From Alteromonadaceae bacterium Bs31 (GTDB taxonomy: Bacteria > Pseudomonadota > Gammaproteobacteria > Pseudomonadales > Cellvibrionaceae): a DNA stretch of 64,000 nt. The notes beneath the pieces were generated by a model that saw only the letters and a list, made by a program, of their open reading frames with translations, did not search any database and was not told where the DNA came from. Of this stretch, positions 27,171 through 37,639 are shown piece by piece (position 1 is the stretch's first letter; each line of letters begins with the position of its first letter). The DNA lies in assembly GCA_900177435.1 (NCBI GenBank), contig FXAI01000009.1, positions 124,001-188,000 on the forward strand. Direction: 5' to 3'. A program made the translations under genes and the position numbers.

Positions 27171-27584
27171 TCAAAATTGATTTTTCATACTGCTGGGTTG
27201 ACTGTTATTTTTTTCTCTTTTAATCCAGTGTGTTTTCAAACCGGGGCTTTTTCTTAGCAGTAGTGGGTCTTTGCCGAATAGTCTCATTAACAGGCCGGTA
27301 GGTGTAACCACTAAAAAATAGATCAATATCATTACCAGGGGTGCCACAATGGCCCCTAATATCATGCCCAGTTTGAACCACAAAATATTAAGCGGCTCCA
27401 ATAACTTAGGTTTAACTACCGCAAGGCTTACAAAAGCGAGTGCGGCTAAAATCACCCAGTAATTGAGAGTGTTTTTAGAAAAGTATAAGAACGCGGATAT
27501 ACCTAGGAAAAACGCGGCAAACACCAGCCCGAAATTTCTAGCAGAACCCATCTCGATTTTTACATGCGCTGTGTTTTCTGACAT
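27171..27584 (-). CDS. SxtJ-family membrane protein
   Basis: A 137-residue inner-membrane protein with three or four helices (about 17-35, 40-57, 70-92). It begins with a soluble segment ending GSARNFGLVFAAFF and has KPKLLEPLNILWFKLGMILGAIVAPLVMILIYFLVVTPTGLLMRLFGKDPL. This GS.R.FG...a and P.N..W..lG.llg.iv.Piil...f....tP.gl..r..gkD.L pattern is that of SxtJ, named for saxitoxin clusters but widespread beside carbamoyltransferase genes in exopolysaccharide loci. The biochemical role is not established. The final 25 residues are basic and probably cytoplasmic. Confidence 0.8.
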   Translation of the reverse strand: MSENTAHVKIEMGSARNFGLVFAAFFLGISAFLYFSKNTLNYWVILAALAFVSLAVVKPKLLEPLNILWFKLGMILGAIVAPLVMILIYFLVVTPTGLLMRLFGKDPLLLRKSPGLKTHWIKREKNNSQPSSMKNQF

Positions 27585-27657
27585 ATGTTTAGCGACTCCT
27601 TTATTGTCTGCCTTTAAAATTGGTTTTTAGCCAAGTAGGTTAACTATTTGTCGGCAC

Positions 27658-28830
27658 TCAATAGCGTCGAATACGGGTTGCGACATTTTTGGCAACCAGC
27701 TGGTTTCCGTAGGGCGTCAGGTGGCCCGCGCCCTGATATAGCGACTCCGGCGAAGCATCCGCGTTTTCAAAAACATGGTACAAATCGATAACTTCGATAC
27801 CCAATTCATTCAGTTGAGATAATACTGTCCGGTAGTTGTATTCCATCGAGTGGTTGCGGAAATCTTTTTCCAGCGGTTTTGTAACCACCATAAATTTACC
27901 CCCGCGCTCTTCTACCGCCGCTCTGATGCGATCGATCAGCTTAATTGCCAACTGAACCTTATCTTCCCAGTGTGCTATCTCCGGTGCAGGCTCGTTTTGT
28001 ACGCAGCCAATATGCTTGTTTATCGCTTTTAATGGCTCGCTGTTGTCGCTGCCCCAGCTACCAAACAGCGATGTATTAAGGCTGCGGTTTTTGAAGTACT
28101 GAACCACTTGCGTGTCTGTGAAGTTGAGTTCTATACCCGCCACGTTAAAGTGCAAACTGTCAAAATCGAATTTTTTCTCCAGGTTGTCCGAAGGCCAGCC
28201 GGAAGCTCGTTTTGGCGGAATATTGGAAACGCAGAAGCTGCCATCGTCCTTTTCGAAAAAAAACGGTTTTTCGACACCCCAGGCTTCAGCAGCGCCGGTT
28301 TCCCAGATGTCGTTGTCGGCGAAATACGTTAATACGACGTAATCTGGCTTGTAGCGAAGCCCTTCACTGATAAAACGCAGGTAAGACTGGTCAATGCCGT
28401 AACCGGTAGCGCCAAAGTTAAGCGCTTCGTAAGCCACTTTTTTCGAGTTGTTATTGAGTATCTGGTTAGTAAAAAACGGGATGGTTTCGTAGTCATTTAC
28501 AGCCCAGCCCCACGTTTGTGAATCGCCAATAAATGCCACCCGGCTGACGTTATCACCAGCTTCGTATTCAATTTCCGGGCCGCGCATTCCTTTTGAGTTG
28601 TGGGTAATAACTTTGCCGTAAAACTGCTTGCTGACATTAGGTAAACCGGAATAACCATACACAGGGTGGTAGTGAAAGAAATCCAGTCGTTCTGCGTTGG
28701 GGGAGCCTTCTACTACTTGTATTTCCGGTGGTGCTGGGCCTCGATTCAGAAAATAGAACAAGCCCTCAACCAGAATAGCGGAGAATGCTAAAGCGCATGA
28801 AAAAAGAATCATATTCTGCAAATGTTTCAT
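27658..28830 (-). CDS. SGNH-type hydrolase/transferase of the carbamoyltransferase module
   Basis: A 390-residue protein with an N-terminal membrane anchor (MKHLQNMILFSCALAFSAILVEGLFYF) and a periplasmic SGNH domain. Block I is VAFIGDSQTWGWAV; the Gly block is LNFGATGYGIDQSYLRF; the Asn block is YFADNDIWE; and the catalytic D..H is GAGHLTPYGNQLVAKNVATRI, with the His of GHL. Proteins of this kind in polysaccharide loci add or remove O-acyl groups. It is the first gene of the module, 73 nt before SxtJ, and is preceded by a 572-nt region that presumably holds the promoter. Confidence 0.75.
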   Translation of the reverse strand: MKHLQNMILFSCALAFSAILVEGLFYFLNRGPAPPEIQVVEGSPNAERLDFFHYHPVYGYSGLPNVSKQFYGKVITHNSKGMRGPEIEYEAGDNVSRVAFIGDSQTWGWAVNDYETIPFFTNQILNNNSKKVAYEALNFGATGYGIDQSYLRFISEGLRYKPDYVVLTYFADNDIWETGAAEAWGVEKPFFFEKDDGSFCVSNIPPKRASGWPSDNLEKKFDFDSLHFNVAGIELNFTDTQVVQYFKNRSLNTSLFGSWGSDNSEPLKAINKHIGCVQNEPAPEIAHWEDKVQLAIKLIDRIRAAVEERGGKFMVVTKPLEKDFRNHSMEYNYRTVLSQLNELGIEVIDLYHVFENADASPESLYQGAGHLTPYGNQLVAKNVATRIRRY

Positions 28831-29402
28831 GCCAGAACCATCGGGTATTTTCTCTGTATTAAGCCGGGAGAGCAGTAGAGCCCTGGGCCAATCAGTCGTT
28901 ATTATTTTATTCCCTTCAAAAAGGGGCGTTTAGTCACTCTAGCCTTTGATGAGGAATTGAGTTTAATTTTTTGGCTGTGTCTCGTTAGCAGGGTGGTAGC
29001 ACGATATTTATTTATTCTTGGTTTGATTTCGACAAAGCCCGGAAATGATATTAAACGCTGTGTAAAAAAAATAAAATGATTTTATGCGTCAATAGTACGG
29101 CTAATTGCAAAGTGATATAACATATTTAAATAACGCAGCTTTTTATTAATTCAGAAAAAACTGGTTAACGTTTTTAATTACTTGCTAGCAGTTTGTTATG
29201 GCTTTTTAGTTCCAGACTATTAGCGCACGCTGAACGCATAAGCCTACTCAAAAAAATATTGCGCTCATGCTTGGTAAGTTAAGAGGGGCGGCTGCATAAA
29301 ATGAAAGCCTGTGAGTTAAAAAGCGCGCGGCTTTGGTGGGGCGACTTACCTTGCAGCTTGTGCAGAGCCGCATAAAGCTCTATTCAACTACTTTTTTTGA
29401 GG
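28831..29402. other. Intergenic region upstream of the carbamoyltransferase module
   Basis: An AT-rich 572-nt stretch with no convincing gene on either strand. A weak AGAGC/GCTCT hairpin with a T run (about 29362-29400) may relate to the downstream SDR gene. I see no tRNA, repeat or clear operator. Confidence 0.4.
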
Positions 29403-30215
29403 TTATAGCTTTAGCAGTTTGTCCATACTGGTAAGCAGGGCGATACATTTCTTTGTGTTCAGCCCATCGGGATGAGGCGCAGCCAGCTCGCCAATGTCAT
29501 TATCAAAATACAGGCCTGAGGCTTGAGTAAACTCTTCGCTGATACTGGTTCGAATTAAAATATCTGCCCCTATGTTGATGTCTTTGCCGGCAATACCAAA
29601 GCCTTCTTTAACCATTTTGCTCGCTAAAAGTGAACCGGGGTTAACAGCAATAATTGCTGGCCCCTGCTTGCCAAGCTGTAGTGCAAGTTGTCGTGACCAC
29701 ATTGTAATGGCCAGCTTACTTTGGGCGTAAGCCTTAAATTGATCGTGTAGATGATGTTTGCCCTCCATTGCATCCAACTCAACGGGAGCTTGAGCGGCAG
29801 AGGACAGGTTGATAATTCGCCCTTTATTGCTCATTAATGGTAACAAGCGCCTGCTTAACAGATAGGGCGCCAAGGTGTTTACAGCAAAACGTACATCCAG
29901 CTTGTCTTCGGTAATGGGGGTATTGGTTTTGTAAATGCCAGCATTATTGATAATAACGTCGAGCCGGGTGTGTTTTTCTTTAATGGCTTTTGCTAAGCCT
30001 TCTACTTCGCATAGCGCAGACAAATCCGCTCGGTAGCTTTCTACAATACCGCTGTCTAAACCTCTTAATTTCTCTTCTGTGGCTTTCAGCTTTTCTGCAT
30101 TACGCCCGTGGATTAACACATGGTGGCCAAGTGCAATCAGCTTCTCGGCGGTGGCCAGCCCAATACCGTCGGTAGCGCCGCTTAGTAAAATTATTTTTTT
30201 TGGTGCATTTGGCAT
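29403..30215 (-). CDS. Short-chain dehydrogenase/reductase
   Basis: A 270-residue NAD(P)-dependent oxidoreductase. The start at 30215 is preferred over 30266 because it has an AGGAAG ribosome-binding site and leads directly into the Rossmann strand (MPNAPKKIILLSGATDGIGLATAE). Motifs: the Gly motif SGATDGIG, ADLSA, NNAG, the catalytic Ser in INLSSAA, and Tyr/Lys in YAQSK. HGRNAEKL after the second strand suggests NADP preference. The substrate is unknown. It lies 84 nt from a LysR gene on the same strand and may be controlled with it. Confidence 0.88.
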   Translation of the reverse strand: MPNAPKKIILLSGATDGIGLATAEKLIALGHHVLIHGRNAEKLKATEEKLRGLDSGIVESYRADLSALCEVEGLAKAIKEKHTRLDVIINNAGIYKTNTPITEDKLDVRFAVNTLAPYLLSRRLLPLMSNKGRIINLSSAAQAPVELDAMEGKHHLHDQFKAYAQSKLAITMWSRQLALQLGKQGPAIIAVNPGSLLASKMVKEGFGIAGKDINIGADILIRTSISEEFTQASGLYFDNDIGELAAPHPDGLNTKKCIALLTSMDKLLKL

Positions 30216-30298
30216 AGTAGCTTCCTGATTATTTTGCGGGATGAGTTGTGCAGGGCTTTGATACACCAGCTTCTAGCGCACCCCCGTAAAGTACGTTC

Positions 30299-31174
30299 TT
30301 AGAGGTGGGATAGCTCCTCGACTAAAAAATTAATAAATAGTCGAACCTTTTGCGACATATGCCTGTTGCTGGGGTACACCGCCCAGGTACCGGTATCGGT
30401 GGCATTGCTTTCTTCGAGTGTTGTTTGCAGTGCGCCTTGCTTTATGTATTGTTGCAGGTAAAAAGAGGGTAACTGCACAATCCCCAAGCCGGCAAGCGCA
30501 GCCTCCACCAGAGCTCGGCCATTGTTGCTTCGCCAGTTACCTTCCATACGCAAATCCAGATTCCTTGTGCCTTCTTTTAAGCGCCAGGTGCTGAGGGTAC
30601 CCAGCAGGCAATTATGATTGCGCAGGTCGTGAATATCTTTTGGCTGCCCGTGTTTTAAAAAGTAAGCCGGGCTTGCGCAAATCAGGAGTTGCCTCGGGGC
30701 AATTCGGCGTGCGATGAGCGAGGAGTCCTTTAGTGTACCCGCGCGAATGGCGAGATCGTAACCTTCGGCCACCAAATCCACCACACGATTATTAAAATCC
30801 AGGTTCACCGAGAGCCTGACATATTTCTGCATAAATTTTATGGCTGCTGGAACGATATAGTCTTCAGCAAATTGCCCTGCAACACTCACCGTTAGCAGGC
30901 CTCGGGCTTCATGCTGCTGTTCAACAATACTCTGCTCGGCCTCACTGAGGCTTTCCAGGGTACTTCTGCAGCTGGCAAAAAAGCTTTGGCCAAGGTCTGT
31001 AGGTGAAACAACCCGCGTGGTTCGGTTGAGCAGGAGGGCATCCAAGTGGTTTTCCAATTGCGCTACCTGCCTGCTGATGTGCGATTTGGATACACCTAAT
31101 TGCTCAGCAGCTTTGGAAAAGCTCCTTTGCTCACATACAGCGACAAAGGCTTCTATGGCCTCCCAGCGATTCAT
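30299..31174 (-). CDS. LysR-family transcriptional regulator
   Basis: A 291-residue regulator with an N-terminal winged helix-turn-helix (MNRWEAIEAFVAVCEQRSFSKAAEQLGVSKSHISRQVAQLENHLDALLLNRTTR) and a substrate-binding co-inducer domain. The GAGGAG ribosome-binding site confirms the start. It resembles the CrgA/AaeR-like subgroup. It is divergent from the formaldehyde-detoxification genes across a 149-nt region, the usual layout for a LysR protein controlling its neighbour, and it also precedes the SDR gene. Either could be its target; no inducer is predicted. Confidence 0.9.
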   Translation of the reverse strand: MNRWEAIEAFVAVCEQRSFSKAAEQLGVSKSHISRQVAQLENHLDALLLNRTTRVVSPTDLGQSFFASCRSTLESLSEAEQSIVEQQHEARGLLTVSVAGQFAEDYIVPAAIKFMQKYVRLSVNLDFNNRVVDLVAEGYDLAIRAGTLKDSSLIARRIAPRQLLICASPAYFLKHGQPKDIHDLRNHNCLLGTLSTWRLKEGTRNLDLRMEGNWRSNNGRALVEAALAGLGIVQLPSFYLQQYIKQGALQTTLEESNATDTGTWAVYPSNRHMSQKVRLFINFLVEELSHL

Positions 31175-31308
31175 CAGGCACTCCTCATGATTTGTTTCTA
31201 CGGCGGGCTATTGTTGCACTATGGAAACATTGTTATCTAGATTAGCCTCTTTATCCCAGCTTGGGTAGCCCGTAAAATTCATAACAGCTCCAAATTAAAC
31301 ACTGATAG

Positions 31309-32433
<1,125 letters not shown>

Positions 32434-32508
32434 AAGAGCTTAGTGCGCTAAACCGTTTAAATTGCAATTTTTTAATTTGTACCTTAAATAAAGTAGCCCG
32501 GGTTAACA

Positions 32509-33345
32509 ATGGAAAAAGTAGACAAACATATTTGCTTTGGTGGAGAACAACTCCAATACAAACATCGCTCCAGTGTATTAAATTGTGACATGCATTTTTC
32601 CGTGTACCTGCCCCCTCAGGCGAAGACAATGACTGTGCCGGTACTTTACTGGTTGTCTGGCTTGACCTGTACCGATCAAAATTTTGTTACCAAGGCCGGT
32701 GCACAAAAATATGCAGCCAAACACGGAATCGCCATCGTTGCGCCCGACACCAGCCCCAGAGGGGAGGGCGTACCTGACGATAAAGACGCTAGCTACGATT
32801 TTGGTTTAGGTGCGGGCTTTTACCTCAATGCGACACTGTCGCCCTGGGCGCAGCACTACAACATGTACGACTACGTGGTAAAAGAGCTACCAGAACTTAT
32901 TAGCCAGCATTTTCCTGTGCAGCGTGGGCGTACAGCGATTTCTGGTCACTCTATGGGAGGCCACGGGGCGTTGAGCATCGCCCTTAAAAACCCCGGTGTC
33001 TATACATCTGTTTCGGCCTTTTCCCCTATCGTTTCGCCTAGCCAGTGCCCCTGGGGAGAAAAAGCGTATACCGGCTACTTGGGGGAGGACCGCAAAGCGT
33101 GGGCGCAATACGATGCCTGCCTGTTATTGCCAAAGGCTAAAGAAAAATTACCTGTACTGGTCGATCAGGGGTCTGCTGATGACTTTTTATACGAACAGTT
33201 AAATACTCATCTATTGTTCGACGCATCCGAGCAAAGCAGCTACCCAATGACTATACGAATGCAGCCCGGTTATGATCACAGCTATTTCTTTATAGCCAGT
33301 TTTATTGGCGAGCATATTCGCTTCCATGCCAGCCATTTATTTTGA
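32509..33345 (+). CDS. frmB: S-formylglutathione hydrolase
   Basis: A 278-residue esterase-D-type serine hydrolase that releases formate and glutathione from S-formylglutathione. Landmarks: [22 protein letters not shown] (oxyanion region), [13 protein letters not shown], the nucleophile Ser in [12 protein letters not shown], the Asp in [10 protein letters not shown] and the His in [11 protein letters not shown]. All three catalytic residues are intact. It follows frmA by 75 nt on the same strand and completes the pathway. The ribosome-binding site is weak. Confidence 0.93.
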   Translation: MEKVDKHICFGGEQLQYKHRSSVLNCDMHFSVYLPPQAKTMTVPVLYWLSGLTCTDQNFVTKAGAQKYAAKHGIAIVAPDTSPRGEGVPDDKDASYDFGLGAGFYLNATLSPWAQHYNMYDYVVKELPELISQHFPVQRGRTAISGHSMGGHGALSIALKNPGVYTSVSAFSPIVSPSQCPWGEKAYTGYLGEDRKAWAQYDACLLLPKAKEKLPVLVDQGSADDFLYEQLNTHLLFDASEQSSYPMTIRMQPGYDHSYFFIASFIGEHIRFHASHLF

Positions 33346-33549
33346 CAGGCGTAAGGCTGTTTAGTAGCAGGCTATTACATCTGCGTGTAGCGCACTTGGC
33401 GAGGTGAGCGTTGAGGGTAGGCCTTAAGCTTCGCTAGCCAGCACGCAAAATAAATATCAAGAACAATCCTCTGATGGTGCACTTGATTATAGAGCTTGGG
33501 CAGCAAAAGCCTGTTATGCATAGCTGTCACACCTTGCAACTACAAGCTT

Positions 33550-34008
33550 CTATCTCTTTTTGGAGGTCTTGTGCACAATCCACCACTTGCCCTCAATTTT
33601 CATCATATTGAAGTAGTCGATGTATCCAAACACCTGATTCCCTATATCTACTTTTACTGAAGCCAAGGGAGCAGATACATCGATGTAGAGTATTTCCGTT
33701 TTCCAGTTTAGCGATGCATCATTTTTAGCCGGGTCGTACCACGATAAGTAGGTTTGCTTGTCTACCTGAAAAAGTTCGCCGTTATCTCCTACAGAAAACA
33801 TTTGCCACTCATCATGTAAAATCTGCTGGTAGTATTTGGGGTCGGAAGTTACATGCCCCTCATGGTAAAAATCCATAATCGCTTCCCTGATTAAAATCGT
33901 GTCCATGTTATCTTCCATCGTCTTGACGCGGTTGCAGGCAGCCACCCAAAATACAAGGAGAGTCAGTAGAGCGATATGTATTGCTGTGTTTGTTGTTTTT
34001 CTCTTCAT
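33550..34008 (-). CDS. NTF2-like lipoprotein
   Basis: A 152-residue lipoprotein with signal MKRKTTNTAIHIALLTLLVFWVAACN (lipobox VAAC). The mature part has the cone-shaped NTF2/SnoaL-like pattern: a first helix IREAIMDFYHEGHVTSDPKYYQQILHDEW, then strands ending VFGYIDYFNMMKIEGKWWIVHKTSKK. It is closest to the putative lumazine-binding/DUF4440-type group. There is no catalytic assignment. It is isolated, followed upstream by the long non-coding region 34009-35673. Confidence 0.65.
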   Translation of the reverse strand: MKRKTTNTAIHIALLTLLVFWVAACNRVKTMEDNMDTILIREAIMDFYHEGHVTSDPKYYQQILHDEWQMFSVGDNGELFQVDKQTYLSWYDPAKNDASLNWKTEILYIDVSAPLASVKVDIGNQVFGYIDYFNMMKIEGKWWIVHKTSKKR

Positions 34009-34723
34009 TATTATTTCCTCATAATAAATTATGTTATATGGCTCTTCCTGTATGAGAGGGAGTCCTGAAAAATATTTTTTATAAAGTCTTTGTGCAGGTC
34101 AACGAAAATAATTAGATAAATAGGTGTTGTGGTGGTAAGTGGTGGTGTTAAAAGATTTTAAATAATTAAAAAGTATGTCTATCTTTCTGCCGTTTTTATG
34201 TCTTTCTGTGAGCTCTTAAAAATGCATTTTATAAAGTTTTGGTAGCTTAATATCTTTCATCTATATGCCAGGTGTTAATGGTTTTAAATAGTATGCTTGG
34301 TTCTTTTTCTGGAAGCTTGGGTGTTTCCCGGAGTCAATATTTTATTCTATCGATTTATCGTAATGAAAAGGTGATGTCGTCGCCGGGTTTGCTGGTGAGA
34401 TATTAGTAGCCCTCTGTGCTTATGCATAGAGTTAGGTGGAAAAAGTTCTGTGACGATAAGCTATGCGGGAGAAGGTGATGATTTGGCGGTGCAGTTATAG
34501 CCAATGTCACCGAATTGATATTATGTGGTAGTAGCATTTATAGCGCTTACGATTTATATAAATGAAAGTTATTGTGGTGGGCTTGCCGTTTGTTGGAGGT
34601 GTTAGTCTCATTTTGACGTTATAACAATTTTTTAGCAGTTCAGCCTTAAACTGTTAAAGCTGCAAAAAATAGAGGCCCCGAGTTGGGTGCCGTGTAGGAG
34701 TTGTAACATGCCAGGTGACATGT

Positions 34724-34796
34724 CCGGTGTGAGGCCGGTGTGAGGCCGGTGTGAGGCCGGTGTGAGGCCGGTGTGAGGCCGGTGTGAGGCCGGTGT
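34724..34796. repeat. 11-bp minisatellite, six and a half copies
   Basis: The unit CCGGTGTGAGG is repeated six times without change (34724-34789) and followed by a partial unit CCGGTGT. The 11-bp period is not a multiple of three, and the frames crossing it show only a repetitive peptide. Confidence 0.95.
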
Positions 34797-34901
34797 CCAG
34801 GCAGAATATTACAGAGGGAGAAAACGTACTTGGGCTCAGTGTCATCTAGTGGGAGCTAAGTGAACGGGTGTGATGAGCTAGCGGCTGCCGCCAAGTAAAA
34901 A

Positions 34902-34955
34902 GCAAACCATGTGGGCCCAATATGCCTGGCAAACCATGTGGGCCCAATATGCCTG
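34902..34955. repeat. Two tandem copies of a 27-bp unit
   Basis: Two identical 27-bp units beginning GCAAACCATGTGGGCCC lie head to tail, followed by the first six bases of a third (GCAAAC). Confidence 0.95.
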
Positions 34956-35310
34956 GCAAACTATTTTCTATTAGCCGTGCTCTATGGCTAAGCCTGCCTT
35001 CGGGCAGTTGCTCTCAAGCGAAAGGGCGGTGCACTCGAATAATGCAGGCCTAAGGTTTTGGTGGGGTAGAGCGAACCCATAGCGCGTTAAGTTCAATTGT
35101 GGTCCAGTTATGCATTTTACAAATATTTACATATTCGATTCTCGTTATCAGCTTTATGCACTGGCTTTTTAGTATAAAAATATTTCCCCAGCCTTTTTGA
35201 ATAAATTCAATTAAGCGGTGCCAGCCTCGCCTGAATTTATAGGATGGAAACCCACTTACACGATAAGCTCAGTTGGCGGGAAAAGTACTTCTATTTCCGT
35301 GATCGGCAAC

Positions 35311-35355
35311 ACAAAATAAAATTGTTCGTTGCTTGTGCCGAACAATTTATTTTGT
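35311..35355. repeat. Long AT-rich inverted repeat
   Basis: Arms ACAAAATAAAATTGTTCG (35311-35328) and CGAACAATTTATTTTGT (35339-35355) pair over 17 bp with one extra base and a 10-nt loop. It lies about 320 bp upstream of the pectate lyase start. It may be a terminator, an mRNA element or a relic of a mobile element end. Confidence 0.6.
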
Positions 35356-35673
35356 ATGACAATAAAAAAATATATTTTGGGTCGTAAAAAAATGCTAAAT
35401 GGATGCGTTTATTCCAGCGGGAGGCGGCCCAGTTCTCATAGCATGTAAGAGCCCTATCACGTAAATAAATATTCGTGTTTATAACGCGTTGTGGAGCTGA
35501 GTGGATTTCATTATTGTTTGCGCAACACTTATCTTTGTTACCATCAAGTGATCATTTGCGCTAGCCGCGCGCTACAGTTTCTCTACACTAAACGATTTTT
35601 TTTGCCGTGCGGTATTTAATCGCTTCACTTGTTCATCTAACCGATGTATCTAATGAGACCGGAAAATAAAATA

Positions 35674-37341
35674 ATGAGTAAACCTACATACCGAATCAGT
35701 TCTATTCTTCCTGTTGTGCTATTAAGTGCCGCCATAAGCGGTTGTGGTGGCGGTAACCTGGATGAAGATGGGTTCCTACCACCTTCTAGTGACGGTTCAT
35801 CTACAAGCACAAGCTCTTCTTCCAATAGCAGCTCAAGCTCAAGCAGTGGTACACCTGCTGGCGGCGAATCTCCCTCGAGCAGCTCGTCTTCCAGCACCAG
35901 CTCGTCCTCCACTAGTACTTCAAGTTCTAGCAGCGGCTCACCCTCCGACGGCGAAACATCTTCTAGTAGCAGCTCCTCATCGACTAGTTCGTCTTCTACT
36001 AGTTCTTCATCCACTAGCTCTTCGTCGACTAGTTCGTCTTCTACCAGCTCGTCTTCTACTAGTTCTTCATCGACTAGTTCTTCATCTACTAGCTCCTCCT
36101 CATCTGGAGGCTCAAATGAACTAGTGTCCTTCCCCGGTGCAGAAGGCTACGGTAAGTACACCACGGGTGGGCGCGGTGGCGAGGTTTATATTGTTACCAA
36201 CCTTAATTCTTCTGGAGCAGGCAGCTTAAAAGATGCGCTTTCTAAATCTGGCCGCACAGTAGTTTTTGAAGTGTCCGGTACCATCGTAGGGCGCTTTAAA
36301 GTACCCAGCAATACCACTATTGCCGGTCAAACTGCGCCTGGTGATGGTATTACCATTTTTGGTGAGATGCAGCACGGTAGTAATGTCATCGTGCGTTATA
36401 TTCGCGTACGTTTCGACGGTAACGGCGACAGAGATGCATTCGGTACACGATACCAGGAAAATGTCATGATAGATCACGTTACTGCCAGCTGGAGTCGCGA
36501 TGAAGTTATGTCTATCTACCACGGAAAAAATGTCACCGTTCAGTGGTCATTAATATCTGAAGCTTGCCCCAACGAAGGCACAGACTCGCACCGCTTTGGT
36601 GGAATCTGGGGTAATGACTACTCAACCTACCACCACAATTTAATCGCCCACAATGAAAATCGCACGCCGCGCTGGGCTTCAGGCGCAGGCTATAACGACT
36701 ACCGCAACAACGTTACCTACAACTGGGGTTATGGCGGCTCTTATGGCGCAGAGCGTGTACAAAGTGGCTCCGACCATATCGGTAGCTGGATTAACGTGAT
36801 TGGCAACTACTACAAGCCTGGCCCTGGCTCAGAGTCCAAAGACCGAATTGCTTCACCGTCTAAACGTGGTGCTGGTGATGAGGGTAATTGGTACGTTTCA
36901 GATAACTTCGTAGAGGGCAGCCCTGAAGTTACAAACGATAACTGGAAAGGCCTTAAAAGCAGTAATTATATCAAAATGACCGCTCCATGGGACGCTATGC
37001 CTATAAACCAGGAAACTGCAGAGCAAGCCTATCAAAGTGTTCTTGCTGACGTAGGTGCTTCAAAGCCTAAGCGTGACGCCATTGATGAGCGAATTATTTC
37101 CGAGGTTATAGATGGTACCTACTCACTAGGCCGAAATGGTTTTATCTCTTGCCCTGGGGAAGCTCAGCTGCCAGAACTTAACAGTACTCCCGCGCCAGCA
37201 GACAGCGACCGCGATGGTATGCCAGATAGTTGGGAGCAGGCAAACGGCCTTAACCCTAACGACGCCAGCGATAGAAATGACAAGGATGATATTGGCTACA
37301 CCATGTTAGAGAACTATCTAAACAGTATTGATAGCCTTTAA
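35674..37341 (+). CDS. Pectate lyase (PL1 type) lipoprotein with polyserine linker
   Basis: A 555-residue lipoprotein from the ATG at 35674 (signal ending LLSAAISGC, lipobox ISGC); the frame also opens upstream at 35644 without a ribosome-binding site. Residues about 38-147 are a Ser/Thr linker interrupted by Gly/Pro/Glu patches, a hallmark of Cellvibrionaceae carbohydrate enzymes. The catalytic right-handed beta-helix begins at VSFPGAEGYGKYTTGGRGGEVYIVTNL and includes NTTIAGQTAPGDGITIFG, NVIVRYIRVRF, NVMIDHVTASWSRDEVMSIY and RTPRWASGAGYNDYRNN, as in bacterial pectate lyases of the PelA/PL1 type, which cleave polygalacturonate by calcium-dependent beta-elimination. The C-terminus has a DSDRDGMPDSWEQANGLNP calcium-binding thrombospondin-3-like repeat. 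Confidence 0.85.
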   Translation: MSKPTYRISSILPVVLLSAAISGCGGGNLDEDGFLPPSSDGSSTSTSSSSNSSSSSSSGTPAGGESPSSSSSSSTSSSSTSTSSSSSGSPSDGETSSSSSSSSTSSSSTSSSSTSSSSTSSSSTSSSSTSSSSTSSSSTSSSSSGGSNELVSFPGAEGYGKYTTGGRGGEVYIVTNLNSSGAGSLKDALSKSGRTVVFEVSGTIVGRFKVPSNTTIAGQTAPGDGITIFGEMQHGSNVIVRYIRVRFDGNGDRDAFGTRYQENVMIDHVTASWSRDEVMSIYHGKNVTVQWSLISEACPNEGTDSHRFGGIWGNDYSTYHHNLIAHNENRTPRWASGAGYNDYRNNVTYNWGYGGSYGAERVQSGSDHIGSWINVIGNYYKPGPGSESKDRIASPSKRGAGDEGNWYVSDNFVEGSPEVTNDNWKGLKSSNYIKMTAPWDAMPINQETAEQAYQSVLADVGASKPKRDAIDERIISEVIDGTYSLGRNGFISCPGEAQLPELNSTPAPADSDRDGMPDSWEQANGLNPNDASDRNDKDDIGYTMLENYLNSIDSL

Positions 37342-37352
37342 ATCGTAAACCG

Positions 37353-37386
37353 CGCCAGGGGGTTCTCTACCTCCTGGCGTTTTATT
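37353..37386 (+). terminator. Rho-independent terminator of the pectate lyase gene
   Basis: A 7-bp stem CGCCAGG / CCTGGCG is followed by TTTTATTT, starting 12 nt after the stop codon. Confidence 0.85.
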
Positions 37387-37639
37387 TACTTTCATTTAAT
37401 TTCCCTTCCCTTCTTTTATTTGGTCGCTAACCGAAATCCATAGCGCGGAATTTCGCAATCTCATTATTTGGAAATGAGTAAGTTGGTGTACCTAAATTCC
37501 TAAAAAATACATGATCACGGAACCAGAGCCCTGACGCAGTTCGCAGTGGATGTTACGGAGGTGTTTTTTGAGAGTATATGGCGTAAGCATAATGCCAGAG
37601 TGTAAACCCAGTCCTCAGCGAGAAAGCATGAGTAAGGTG

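Larger units (their letters stand above)
34009..35673. other. 1.66-kb gene-free, repeat-bearing region
   Basis: No convincing gene occurs on either strand. The stretch holds two tandem-repeat tracts (34724-34796 and 34902-34955) and a long AT-rich inverted repeat (35311-35355). Composition varies between AT-rich and repeat-rich patches, as expected for decayed or non-coding DNA. The pectate lyase promoter should lie at its right end. Confidence 0.5.

Noticed and set aside
34724-34796. Possible CRISPR array
   Set aside because: The 11-bp units are directly adjacent with no spacers, and no cas genes are present.
34654-34845. 63-codon minus-strand frame over the minisatellite
   Set aside because: It is only the repeat read as an 11-residue repetitive peptide, with no start signal.
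35744-36124. 126-codon frame overlapping the pectate lyase linker
   Set aside because: An Ala/Pro/Leu-rich shadow of the Ser/Thr codon repeats in another frame.
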